DNA of 13,862 nt from Alistipes sp. (GTDB lineage: Bacteria; Bacteroidota; Bacteroidia; Bacteroidales; Rikenellaceae), in assembly GCA_017934845.1 (NCBI GenBank), contig JAGBIR010000124.1:1-13862 (forward strand), given 5' to 3'. Within the stretch, counting starts at the first letter, position 1. Each line of letters opens with the position of its first letter. Made by a program: the position numbers and the translations under genes. Of this stretch, positions 6,490 through 13,862 are shown piece by piece. The notes below the pieces were generated by a model. That model ran no database searches and was not told where the DNA came from. It saw only the letters and a program-made list of their open reading frames with translations.

Positions 6490-8418
6490 TTATTCTGTTA
6501 CTACGTTGCTGTCATAAACCAACTCAACGGCATCGACAAATAACTCGCTGCTTGTACTACCGCTCATATAGTCACCCCAAGCACTCGATGTGAACGATAC
6601 GACGATGTGCGTAGGTGTAGCCTTGAGGTCGTAGTAAACAATAGGAATTGTCAATACATTCCAAGAATTATATGATGTATAAGTCTTGTCTGAGTTCTTA
6701 CCATTGATAGTTACAGGACCTGCACCATCAAGAATGGCAGTACCATAAGCGATAGTACCCTTGGTCTTGTCGCCAGCCTTACGTGCTGCACCATCTACGG
6801 CGAAGTCGCATATCTCCTCGGGTTTCGATGTATCGGCCTTCAGCGGGCTTGTTGAGGTACCCTTGTAGGTCTGATAGTTCCAATCGCCCAATGCAACCTT
6901 GATCTGTGCGCGGTCCATTGTTGATGTAGTTAATGTGATGTCGGGCGGCTGGTTCTTGATATTAGTGATGGCTCCAGTGTTGTACTTCACATACAAGCGT
7001 ATCGCTGTCGGACGAGCTGCGAACGGACGACCGAAGTTTACTGATCCCGACATTGTAGAGATATCTGTACCGCCGTAAATACCGCTATAAAGGTTTCCTG
7101 CAGCAAAAGTGCCTGCCTTAACCTCTGACTTCATTCTAACCGAACGAGTGTTTACGCCAGTGGGGTATGAACCTGCGATTGATGAAGGATTCGGAATATC
7201 TGTGCTTGATGTTGTAGGCTCGACTGTCACACCGAATACCGACTGGTTACCGCAATCCCACCACTTGGTGCCTGTATAGAATACGTCGAATGAACCAGAG
7301 TCGTTGTACTCCTCGAAGCTTGCGTTAGGAATGTTAGGCGCAGCCGCAGTCTTAAAGCTCTTAATGCCGGGCATAACCTCCTCTGCCTCGCTATCCTTGT
7401 TGGTCAAGATGAGCTGGCACTCGTAAGTGGTCTCGGGCTGCAAGCCGTCGATTGTTGCATAGTAGAAATCGGTGTCGAACGCCGCGGGAACTGTAGTGCG
7501 AGTCCAATCTGTTTCTCCCTGCTTACGATACTCGAAGAAGATCTTGCCGGTATCGTATGCCGTAGCGTCGATGTTTGCACCGATGCGTACGTGTGAAGCC
7601 CAAATGTCATACTTGCCGGGTGTGATAATACCTGTTGTCAAAGGCTCGAAGATAATCTCGTCGTTGTAGATAGTTGTTGACTTGTCAACCATCAACTTGA
7701 ATGAGAGTGTACCATCCTTCTCGGTGTAGATAAGGTTCATGGTGTACTTCTTTGCCTGAGCAATCTCAAACTCGCCACCCTGAGTGAAGCTCTCGCCATT
7801 CTTCTTGAGCGTACCGGCGAATGACCACTTCAACTTCGGCCCCAAAGCATCGTCAGCAACGATGAAATAACCATCGGTACCCTCGTTCTCGGCTGTGTAC
7901 TCCAAGTTGTTGCCATCCAAACCGATAGTCAACTTATAGCCACTCTCGAATGCGTCGTCAACGCTCTGGCCGAACGTTACGTTAGAAATAGCGTTGCAGA
8001 TGTTTGCTTTAACTGTAATAGGGGTTGTAATAATCTGACCTGCAGTGATTGCAAACTCAGCAGAGCCCTTGTAGCTCTTGCTCTCGAATGATGCAATAGC
8101 GGGATTCTCGTTTACAATCTCACCTGCCAATACATCAACACGATACTTATCGCTGCCGGTTGCGGGCAAGAATATAATCTCGGGCATTGAAGAGTAGGTA
8201 TATTGACGAATCAAACCTGTATATGCCGGCTTGTAAATCTTTACCTGTGCATTGTCGCGAACTGCGTTCATATCTGTTGAGCGAGTAGCGACGTTATCCT
8301 CAACCGATGCAGAGATAACAATACCTCCCTGGGCAGTTGTATCGGCCGAGTAATCCTTCTGACAAGCTGCTAATGATAGTGCAGCAGCGATGCCTATAAA
8401 ATATAGTATGTTTTTCAT
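6490..8418 (-). CDS. Lipoprotein with DUF4493-like, FN3-like and PCMD domains (operon gene 4)
   Basis: Predicted cell-envelope lipoprotein of 642 residues, function unknown. The signal peptide ends SLAAC with C19, followed by QKDYS, which fits the Lys/acidic surface-export signal of Bacteroidota lipoproteins. Residues 30-245 form a DUF4493-like beta domain: VISASVEDNVATR, then LAGEIVNENPAIASFESKSYKGSA, then a strand-rich half. Residues 265-358 are FN3-like (GLQPETTYECQL). Residues 362-635 are a PCMD domain: NASFEEY, KWWDCGN, FAAGNLYSG, NFGRPFAARPT, LGDWNY, THIVVSFTSS, GSTSSELFVDA. The FN3-like and PCMD parts parallel those of the lipoprotein at 3167-4774, but that protein has a different N-terminus, so the C-terminal block behaves as a module. 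R46 follows the first strand, as in the other three upstream lipoproteins. It starts 17 nt after gene 3. Confidence 0.88.
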   Translation of the reverse strand: MKNILYFIGIAAALSLAACQKDYSADTTAQGGIVISASVEDNVATRSTDMNAVRDNAQVKIYKPAYTGLIRQYTYSSMPEIIFLPATGSDKYRVDVLAGEIVNENPAIASFESKSYKGSAEFAITAGQIITTPITVKANICNAISNVTFGQSVDDAFESGYKLTIGLDGNNLEYTAENEGTDGYFIVADDALGPKLKWSFAGTLKKNGESFTQGGEFEIAQAKKYTMNLIYTEKDGTLSFKLMVDKSTTIYNDEIIFEPLTTGIITPGKYDIWASHVRIGANIDATAYDTGKIFFEYRKQGETDWTRTTVPAAFDTDFYYATIDGLQPETTYECQLILTNKDSEAEEVMPGIKSFKTAAAPNIPNASFEEYNDSGSFDVFYTGTKWWDCGNQSVFGVTVEPTTSSTDIPNPSSIAGSYPTGVNTRSVRMKSEVKAGTFAAGNLYSGIYGGTDISTMSGSVNFGRPFAARPTAIRLYVKYNTGAITNIKNQPPDITLTTSTMDRAQIKVALGDWNYQTYKGTSTSPLKADTSKPEEICDFAVDGAARKAGDKTKGTIAYGTAILDGAGPVTINGKNSDKTYTSYNSWNVLTIPIVYYDLKATPTHIVVSFTSSAWGDYMSGSTSSELFVDAVELVYDSNVVTE

Positions 8419-8435
8419 AATTTTCTCAGCTGCAA

Positions 8436-9755
8436 TTATTCAACAACAAGTTCCAAGTTAATCACGTTCTTACAACCCTTACGGTCGGTAACGTGCATAG
8501 CGAATGTGTGGTTACCCTTAAACTCGCTGAGCGGAGAGAGGGCATTTGTAAGGTCGAAATATACCACATCCTTACCAATAACATCCTCGGGGAAGGGGAA
8601 TGCGATACCCAAACCATTAAGGCTTGTAATCACATCGCGATGCTCTTTCTCCTCCTTTGTGAGGTAGATACGGCCCTGATTTCCTACTGTAATGGCATTT
8701 ACTGCACTCTGGAAACCTGCAGTATCGGTTGATGTGATATCAACGTAGAACTCATAAACGAGGTTGGGAACTTCAGCCGTAAACTTCAACTCCTTAAGAC
8801 CTGCAATATTAATCTGGGGCTTTGCACCCTGCTCTGCGTTATTCCATGAATCCTGTGCTGCAGAGTCCAGACCAGAGGTGTTTACCAGCTTGATACCTCC
8901 GTCGCCCTTCGGCTGGTTGGGATCCTCGCCGATAGACTCCTCGGCACTTGTGATATCCTCGCCAAGAGGTGTATCCTCAACATACTCGTCGATAACGATG
9001 TCGAATGTAGCGTTACCCTCGCCATTTACCTTCTTGATAAACTTGATCATACGCCACTGTGCAGCTGCGATGCCGTCGAATGCCTTTGTCATACGCTGTG
9101 TGGTGATGTCGCCAGTCTTATCGTCGCGAATCGAGCCAGAGAACTTAACCTCCATAGTGGTATTCGCACCGTTGTTAACGTCGAAATAGCCAGCCTCGCG
9201 AGTGTATGAAGGAGTGCCGTTAACGAGCTTCATATCGTAGGTAAGTGTGCTACCAACGGTAACGTCAACCTTACAGTCGCCAGCAACCATTGCCAAGAAA
9301 TCGTCGTTGTAATCGACCGTAACCTTACACTGCAACAAACGGCAAGTAAGTGTACCTACCTGTGTGGTCTGGCCTGCAGTGATGGTAATGCCATTCTGAC
9401 TTGCACCATAAACGGGAGCCTCCCACTCGGCAGCAGGTATTGTGCTTGCCGAACGAGCTACCAAGCTGTATGTGCCGGCGGGGAGTGAAATCTCACCATT
9501 TGAGCCACTCTTAATCTCGCCATAGGTGTAGGGTTTGTTGTTGTAGAGTTTGTTCTCTGCATCGTAGATATAGATGAGATAGTTGTCATCGGCCTCGGTG
9601 GCACGAACAACATTAACATCCTCGGTAACTGTAATGTCGAGTCCGGCAAATGAGAGTGTACCGAACTTCTGATCCTCGCTCTTGTATTCAAAATCGTCGG
9701 CACAAGATGTAAACATCGCCGCGGCGAGAAGTGCTATTGCAAAAAATCTTTTCAT
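8436..9755 (-). CDS. DUF4493 lipoprotein with acidic linker and extra C-terminal domain (operon gene 3)
   Basis: Predicted lipid-anchored envelope protein of 439 residues, function unknown. The lipobox is FTSC with C18, followed by ADDFEY, an acidic stretch that fits surface export. Residues 31-258 match the DUF4493 pattern: FGTLSFAGLDITV, VVRATEADDNYLIYIYD, LPAGTYSLVARS, WEAPVYGAS, then TCRLLQCKVTVDYNDDF. An acidic, Gly/Pro-containing linker (about 258-287) leads to a C-terminal domain (288-439), rich in beta strands and ending NLELVVE, that I cannot assign to a family. The N-terminal half parallels the smaller lipoprotein upstream (9785-10561) and the front of the one downstream (6490-8418). 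It lies 29 nt after gene 2. The leader is A/T-rich without a Shine-Dalgarno sequence, as is normal in this phylum. Confidence 0.87.
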   Translation of the reverse strand: MKRFFAIALLAAAMFTSCADDFEYKSEDQKFGTLSFAGLDITVTEDVNVVRATEADDNYLIYIYDAENKLYNNKPYTYGEIKSGSNGEISLPAGTYSLVARSASTIPAAEWEAPVYGASQNGITITAGQTTQVGTLTCRLLQCKVTVDYNDDFLAMVAGDCKVDVTVGSTLTYDMKLVNGTPSYTREAGYFDVNNGANTTMEVKFSGSIRDDKTGDITTQRMTKAFDGIAAAQWRMIKFIKKVNGEGNATFDIVIDEYVEDTPLGEDITSAEESIGEDPNQPKGDGGIKLVNTSGLDSAAQDSWNNAEQGAKPQINIAGLKELKFTAEVPNLVYEFYVDITSTDTAGFQSAVNAITVGNQGRIYLTKEEKEHRDVITSLNGLGIAFPFPEDVIGKDVVYFDLTNALSPLSEFKGNHTFAMHVTDRKGCKNVINLELVVE

Positions 9756-9784
9756 ATTGTGTAATTTTTATCTGCTAAAGAAGA

Positions 9785-10561
9785 TTATTCGTTAAGTTCG
9801 ATATCACCCAAATCGATGGTCTCGGCAGGCTCATCACCAAACTGGATCTCGATGCCGTTTACACCACCGATGTTTGAAGCATCGAAGGTAATGGTGTAGC
9901 ACTTTGCAGCCGAAGCGACATACTCCTTGCTGAAAGTCTTTGTGGGGTTACCACCGTTGGCATCCTGTGCCTGTGAGGTGAGCGTACCCTCGATCTTGAA
10001 TGTTGTAGTCTCGACGAATGTACCGCGCGCTTCATCGGCTGTAAAGTCAACCGTAGTGTCGAGCGATGTGATAGTGAACTTCTCGAATGAGTAGTAGTTC
10101 TTAAACATCTCGGTGTACTTCAAGCGTACGACAGCGTTCTGAAGTGTTACGGGAACGTCAACCTCCGATGTCTCTCCACCAATAACAGCTACGGTAGCCG
10201 AGCCGCTAAATACGGGCGAGTTGAAACCTACACGACCATTGTCGTAGGTTGCCTTTACTATGTAGCTACCTGCGGTAAGAGGTGTGGTGTCGGTCCACTC
10301 TGAGAGTTTACCACTCCAAGCCTGCTCGTCGTTTTCGTCGATAATTTCGATTGTAAAATCTCCATCAGCAGGTGCGGTGTAGTCACCAGTTGCCTCGCCG
10401 AGGGTAATTTGAGCTCGAGTGACATTCTCGACAACATCAGCAGCCGATACTGCAAATGAAAGGTAACCCTTCTGGGTAGCATCACTTGCTGTGTCACTGT
10501 TGCTGCACGCTACAAGCCCTGCCAGAGCAAGTGCGCACGCAGTTAGTTTTGTTAATTTCAT
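9785..10561 (-). CDS. DUF4493 lipoprotein (operon gene 2)
   Basis: Predicted envelope lipoprotein of 258 residues made almost entirely of one DUF4493 domain; function unknown. The lipobox is LVAC with C19, then a short Ser/Asp/Ala tether. The domain spans about 31-250: KGYLSFAVSA first strand, ENVTRAQ, DFTIEIIDENDEQAWSG, PLTAGSYIVKATYDNGRVGFNSPVFSG, VDVPVTLQNAVVRLKYTEMF, and a C-terminal half with TITFDASNIGGVNGIEIQFG. The composition is low in Cys (C9 of the signal peptide, C19 and C221) and rich in Thr, Ala and Gly, as in fimbrial or adhesin subunits. R49-A50 after the first strand lies at the position where Arg gingipains cut P. gingivalis fimbrillins. The gene follows gene 1 by 43 nt. Being the shortest, it may be a repeating structural subunit, but that is a guess. 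Confidence 0.87.
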   Translation of the reverse strand: MKLTKLTACALALAGLVACSNSDTASDATQKGYLSFAVSAADVVENVTRAQITLGEATGDYTAPADGDFTIEIIDENDEQAWSGKLSEWTDTTPLTAGSYIVKATYDNGRVGFNSPVFSGSATVAVIGGETSEVDVPVTLQNAVVRLKYTEMFKNYYSFEKFTITSLDTTVDFTADEARGTFVETTTFKIEGTLTSQAQDANGGNPTKTFSKEYVASAAKCYTITFDASNIGGVNGIEIQFGDEPAETIDLGDIELNE

Positions 10562-10604
10562 AATCCTATCTGTTTTAGTTTGTTAATATTTTCTTCCGTT
10601 TTGT

Positions 10605-12491
10605 TTATTGTACGATTGATACTTTGATGTTGTCTATAAATAAGTATTGAATACCATTAATTGTTGCCCAACCGCCACCTTTATATCCAAGGCCCATTGC
10701 CTGCCAAGAGAGTCGATATGAAGCATTGACATTAGATAATGTATATGACATACTAAGTGGTGTTGACCAAGAACCATTGGTGGGAATGTTGGCAATAGCA
10801 TTAGTACTTGAAATATCTTCCCATGCTGCCTCTTTGGCAATTTCAGCTTTTGCAGATATTGCACCCTCTGTCATTGTATAACCACATACACCTACCGGAT
10901 AGAAAGTGGAATTACCTTCTCGGCCACCGCCATAATCAAATGTAATTCGTATATTTACGTTTGCATTATTCTTTAGAGATGTCATAGCTGGAGCATCAAG
11001 TCTGCCGTAAGTTCGTGTAGAATTACCAACAAAAGCAATAGTTACTTCATCGACGCGTGAATAAACACACATCACACCATTATTACCTCCGGTATGCGCT
11101 CCTGTCCATCCTGCTGAAAGTCCATATTCAGACGTACTTAAATCATATCCGCTAGGACGTTCGGCTGGAGCAATTTGAGCACTTGTTCGTTTGTGAGAAT
11201 AATTCTTCATTGTGCTGAAATCCTCGGCGAACAAATAAGGAACGGTAAGGTTGATGGTATAGGTATTACCTGCGCTCATCGAAGGCATTGTAATAGTGTT
11301 GCTTACGATGGCATTTGCCGATTCGTAAGTAACGGTTACCTGCTTACCCGACAGTGTTGAAATATAAGCCTCGTCGTAGGCGATATCAAATCCACTGCCG
11401 TTGGCAATAGTCTTGCTTTCAGAGCCTGTGTAATAAGTATATACGTGATTTGATGTAGATGTCCACTTCGAGAGTGTACTGCTCGATGTAAGCGTAATCT
11501 TGTAAGGCTGCTCACCCAAGTTGTTGCCAGTGATACGGAACAAAAGTCGTGGTAGTGGTGAGGGTGAAGAGCAGTCGATGCTTACGGGTGTAATATGACC
11601 TGCAAGCATTGCTCCGCGTCCCGACAAAGGAATGTCGTAGATGACCATCTGCGATTGAGAATAAGCCTTAACACGCATCTGATCTCCATCCGCGAATGCC
11701 GTAGTAGGAATGATAGCTGCGGCGGCGAAGTCAAGATCGGCTGCCGAAGATGATGCGCCGAGATTATTCTTAAGGTTTAAGTTGATGGTTTTTACGCCAT
11801 TAGCAGTAGTGACGGCTGATGCGGGATCGGTGTAGTCGAGAGTTACGTCGCCAGCAATGTTTTGTGGCATTGTAACTACTATTCGCTCAACCGTTTCGCC
11901 ATCGGCAAATCCCCACTTTGTGCTGGGAATGAAGAACTTAAGTGCGTGCATTGCATGATTCATCTGCAACGAAAGATGGTTGTCCTCAATCTCGTATGCG
12001 TCAGATGATTCGGGTGCGCCCGTAACTACTCCGAGCTGTGTGCCTTGCGCTGGTGTTGCTATCATAATTGCAGCTCCCGATGAAATTTCGCCATCCTGAA
12101 TGGCGGGAAGGGTAAATGTAGCGTTTGTACCACTAACTGATTTAGGGGTGGGGTAGGTTGCGTAGTAATTGTAGCTGCCCTCCGCCATAGCCGAAGCTAA
12201 TGTTGTGGTAAACAAAGCCTTACTTGCCGGGATGTCACGATAATAGACCTGAAATGGTTCGGCCGAAAGTGCCGATGAACCATCCTCTGCTGTGGCCCAT
12301 AGTGCAATCTTGTCGCCCGTCTCCCACGAAGTACCGATACCGTTCTCGTTTATCGTGGTACGGCTCTCGACACCTCCTGCCAAGAAACCTACTCTGACAC
12401 CGGCTACTGGAGCCGAATTATCGCCAACCTCTTTTGCGCACGAGAGGAGGAGTAGTGGCAGAATCAATGTTAAATATTTGTATAACTTCAT
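10605..12491 (-). CDS. Fimbrillin-like (Mfa-like) lipoprotein with C-terminal beta-sandwich module (operon gene 1)
   Basis: Predicted surface lipoprotein of 628 residues, the first and largest of its type in the operon. The lipobox is LLSC with C18. Residues 30-310 match the Mfa-like/fimbrillin pattern: VRVGFLAGGVESRTT, then TSWETGDKIALWA, FTLPAIQDG, HLSLQMNHAMHALKFFIP and a DLDFAAAAIIPT stretch. Residues 315-420 form another strand-rich domain (LLFRITGNNLGE). The last 205 residues begin LFAEDFSTM and end INGIQYLFIDNIKVSIVQ, like the choice-of-anchor or jelly-roll modules that cap many adhesins and carbohydrate-binding proteins. That module is encoded by DNA of about 40% GC, whereas a 300-nt sample of the same gene further upstream (11581-11880) is about 49%, suggesting separate origin. 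The ATG at 12491 has an A-rich leader. It is the first gene after the promoter, and its size and module fit a tip or adhesive component. Confidence 0.87.
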   Translation of the reverse strand: MKLYKYLTLILPLLLLSCAKEVGDNSAPVAGVRVGFLAGGVESRTTINENGIGTSWETGDKIALWATAEDGSSALSAEPFQVYYRDIPASKALFTTTLASAMAEGSYNYYATYPTPKSVSGTNATFTLPAIQDGEISSGAAIMIATPAQGTQLGVVTGAPESSDAYEIEDNHLSLQMNHAMHALKFFIPSTKWGFADGETVERIVVTMPQNIAGDVTLDYTDPASAVTTANGVKTINLNLKNNLGASSSAADLDFAAAAIIPTTAFADGDQMRVKAYSQSQMVIYDIPLSGRGAMLAGHITPVSIDCSSPSPLPRLLFRITGNNLGEQPYKITLTSSSTLSKWTSTSNHVYTYYTGSESKTIANGSGFDIAYDEAYISTLSGKQVTVTYESANAIVSNTITMPSMSAGNTYTINLTVPYLFAEDFSTMKNYSHKRTSAQIAPAERPSGYDLSTSEYGLSAGWTGAHTGGNNGVMCVYSRVDEVTIAFVGNSTRTYGRLDAPAMTSLKNNANVNIRITFDYGGGREGNSTFYPVGVCGYTMTEGAISAKAEIAKEAAWEDISSTNAIANIPTNGSWSTPLSMSYTLSNVNASYRLSWQAMGLGYKGGGWATINGIQYLFIDNIKVSIVQ

Positions 12492-12573
12492 ATATGAGTA
12501 TTATGTTATTTTTTTTACTCTAAATTGCTGTAATAGTGCAATATGCATTCGCCTAAAACTGCACGATACGACA

Positions 12574-12604
12574 CAAAAGTATATAAAGAGAATTTTTATT
12601 GAAA
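12574..12604 (-). promoter_or_regulatory. Predicted promoter of the seven-gene surface operon
   Basis: The minus strand has TACTTTTG (12574-12581), a full match to the TAnnTTTG -7 box. A weak -33-like TTTC (12601-12604) lies 19 nt upstream. The 5' leader would be about 75 nt. None of the shorter gaps further down the operon contains a TAnnTTTG box, so this is the only visible promoter for genes 1 to 7. The weak -33 box fits a promoter that needs an activator. Confidence 0.6.
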
Positions 12605-12609
12605 ATAAA

Positions 12610-12660
12610 ATCAACGAAATCGCAGGTTTTATCAACGAAATCGTGATTTTTGTCAATGAA
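12610..12660 (-). promoter_or_regulatory. Three direct repeats on a 21-bp period, LytTR-type operator candidate
   Basis: The 13-mer CGATTTCGTTGAT (minus strand) occurs exactly at 12610-12622 and 12631-12643. A degenerate third copy (TTCATTGAC core) follows at 12652-12660. Each start is 21 bp from the next. The core TTCGTTGAT matches the published LytTR half-site [TA][AC][CA]GTTN[AG][TG] at 8 of 9 positions. Cores are 12 bp apart, the spacing known for that family, and face the same way as the promoter, just behind its -33 region. Confidence 0.6.
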
Positions 12661-12676
12661 TGGATGTTATGTTAAG

Positions 12677-12708
12677 CAAAAAAGAGGCGTCCCGAAAAGG
12701 AACGCCTC
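12677..12708 (-). terminator. Rho-independent terminator of the S9 peptidase gene
   Basis: Arms GAGGCGT (12684-12690) and ACGCCTC (12702-12708) pair fully, with an inner CC/GG pair around a GAAAA loop after one mismatch. On the minus strand the stem is followed by six T residues (12683-12678). It lies 21 nt after the peptidase stop and isolates that gene from the surface operon. Confidence 0.9.
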
Positions 12709-12729
12709 CATAAAAATGGTATTAGTAAC

Positions 12730-13862
12730 CTATTTTAGATATTTGTCCAACCATCCGAAGAACTCACGATTCCATACCATAGAGTTCTGGGGCTGGAATA
12801 CCTGATGTGCCTCATTCTCAAACTCTACAAGGCGTGAATCAAGGCCCTTCAAGCGAGCTGCCGTGAAGGCCTGCATCGACTGTGTGAAAGGAATACGGAA
12901 GTCGTACTCGCCGGTGATAATCAAGATAGGAGTATCCCACTTATCGACAAACTTATGAGGAGAGCCTGCATAAGAACGCTGAGCGACCTTATTTGACTTA
13001 TCCCAATAGTTGCCGCCATAGTCGTGGTTGATAAAGAACAGCTCCTCGGTCTCGCCATACATCGACTCGAAGTTGAAGATACCGCAGTGTGAGATGAATG
13101 CCTTGAAACGGCCATCGTGATGACCTGCAAGGTAGTAAACCGAATAACCGCCATAAGATGCTCCAACGCAACCCATGTGGTCGCGATCGCACCATGGCTC
13201 CTTTGCAACCTCGTCGATAGCTGCCAAGTAGTCGCGGATGTTCTGACCTGCATAGTCGCCCGAAATCTGCTCGCGCCACTCCGATCCGAATGAAGGACAT
13301 CCACGGCGGTTAGGTGCAACGACCACATAACCCTGAGCAGCCATCAACTGGAAGTTCCAGCGGTAGCTCCAGCCCTGTGATACAGTGCTCTGAGGACCGC
13401 CCTCGCAGTAGAGCAGTGTAGGATATTTCTTTGCGGGGTCGAAATCGGGAGGAAGAACAACCCAAGTTAGCATCTTCTTGCCGTCGGTTGTAGTAATCCA
13501 ACGCTTCTGCACCTCACCCATCTTAACGTTGTCGTAAACGTGGGCATTGATATTTGAGAGCTTTGTAAGAGCACCGTCTGCAATATTTACGTCGTAAAGC
13601 TCCTTATCACTCGAGAGTGTCATAAGTGTAGCCAAACACTTATCGCCCGCAAGTGAAATTGATGCAATGTCGTGATCGCCCGCTGTGATAACGCCAACCT
13701 TGGCATCGGCAAGCGATACTTTGCAAACCTGCTGTGTACCCTCGATAGCCGATACAAAGTAGATGGTCTCGGCATCCTTCCAGATGACGTTCTGTGCGCT
13801 GTGGTCGAAATCGAGCGAAAGATCGGTATGCTCCTGACTTGCTACGTCGTAAATATAGAGGC
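12730..13862 (-). CDS. dpp5: S9-family serine peptidase, DPP5-like dipeptidyl-peptidase, C-terminal 376 residues (5' end cut by window edge)
   Basis: Cleaves dipeptides from the N-terminus of oligopeptides, presumably in the periplasm as P. gingivalis DPP5 does. The frame is open from the window edge; the only ATG inside it before the hydrolase domain is within the conserved fold, so the true start lies outside. The first 110 or so residues are the end of the beta-propeller (NVIWKDAETIYFVSA and similar strands). The alpha/beta hydrolase follows: WVVLPPDFDP, CEGGPQS, VVAPNRRG. The triad is visible: Ser in GASYGG (codon 13156-13158), Asp in GEYDFR (12901-12903) and His in NEAHQVF (12805-12807). 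The Ser lies 141 residues from the C-terminus, as in the 684-residue P. gingivalis DPP5, and MYGETEELFF and KWDTPILI are also family-like. It ends in TAG. The family is sure; the exact specificity is less so. Confidence 0.88.
   Translation of the reverse strand, partial: LYIYDVASQEHTDLSLDFDHSAQNVIWKDAETIYFVSAIEGTQQVCKVSLADAKVGVITAGDHDIASISLAGDKCLATLMTLSSDKELYDVNIADGALTKLSNINAHVYDNVKMGEVQKRWITTTDGKKMLTWVVLPPDFDPAKKYPTLLYCEGGPQSTVSQGWSYRWNFQLMAAQGYVVVAPNRRGCPSFGSEWREQISGDYAGQNIRDYLAAIDEVAKEPWCDRDHMGCVGASYGGYSVYYLAGHHDGRFKAFISHCGIFNFESMYGETEELFFINHDYGGNYWDKSNKVAQRSYAGSPHKFVDKWDTPILIITGEYDFRIPFTQSMQAFTAARLKGLDSRLVEFENEAHQVFQPQNSMVWNREFFGWLDKYLK

Noticed and set aside
3167..8418. Polysaccharide-utilisation locus suggested by the PCMD name
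   Set aside because: No SusC/SusD pair, glycoside hydrolase or sugar sensor is present. The domain name alone does not support carbohydrate breakdown.
8764..9189. 141-residue open frame on the plus strand
   Set aside because: It is antisense inside the well-supported DUF4493 gene 3, with no promoter or family resemblance; long antisense frames are expected from this codon usage.
12610..12660. The phased repeats as a short CRISPR array
   Set aside because: Repeat units are only 13 nt with 8-nt gaps, there are three copies with the last degenerate, and no cas genes are near. The promoter-proximal position fits an operator better.
12292..12675. 127-residue open frame on the plus strand
   Set aside because: It runs antisense over the start of the fimbrillin-like gene and through its promoter and leader. 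The product is low-complexity with no recognisable domain.

Overview
The window reads as a chromosomal piece of a Bacteroidales gut-type bacterium (phylum Bacteroidota). The reasons are Bacteroidota-type promoters (TAnnTTTG at -7), A/T-rich leaders with little or no Shine-Dalgarno sequence, and families largely confined to this phylum: DUF4493, PCMD, Mfa-like fimbrillin and a DPP5-like S9 peptidase. GC is roughly one half. I cannot name the genus. Every gene I accept lies on the minus strand, so transcription runs from high to low coordinates. No stretch longer than 240 bases lacks a gene.

Right end (13862 to 12677): the C-terminal part of a DPP5-like serine dipeptidyl-peptidase whose start lies outside the window, closed by a strong intrinsic terminator (12677-12708).

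Middle (12660 to 3105): a seven-gene operon for exported proteins. It has one visible promoter (about 12574-12604). Directly behind the promoter lie three direct repeats on an exact 21-bp period that resemble a LytTR response-regulator operator. In transcription order the genes are: (1) a fimbrillin-like lipoprotein with a low-GC C-terminal module; (2) and (3) two DUF4493 lipoproteins; (4) a DUF4493/FN3-like/PCMD lipoprotein; (5) a small outer-membrane beta-barrel; (6) a paralogous barrel interrupted by an in-frame TAG; (7) a second FN3-like/PCMD lipoprotein with a different N-terminus. A terminator at 3105-3145 ends the operon. The set looks like a surface structure or adhesin system: lipid-anchored fibre- or carbohydrate-binding-like proteins plus two outer-membrane barrels. 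Its function is inferred from architecture only.

Left end (3098 to 1): a metF-metH pair with its own promoter. MetF makes 5-methyl-tetrahydrofolate and MetH uses it, with cobalamin, to methylate homocysteine. metH is cut by the window edge after 695 codons.

The points most worth following are the LytTR-like operator, the premature amber codon in an otherwise conserved barrel gene, the mirrored PCMD-barrel-barrel-PCMD layout, the Arg site shared at residues 44-51 of four lipoproteins (recalling fimbrillin processing), the sharp GC drop inside gene 1, and a hairpin abutting the start codon of gene 5.
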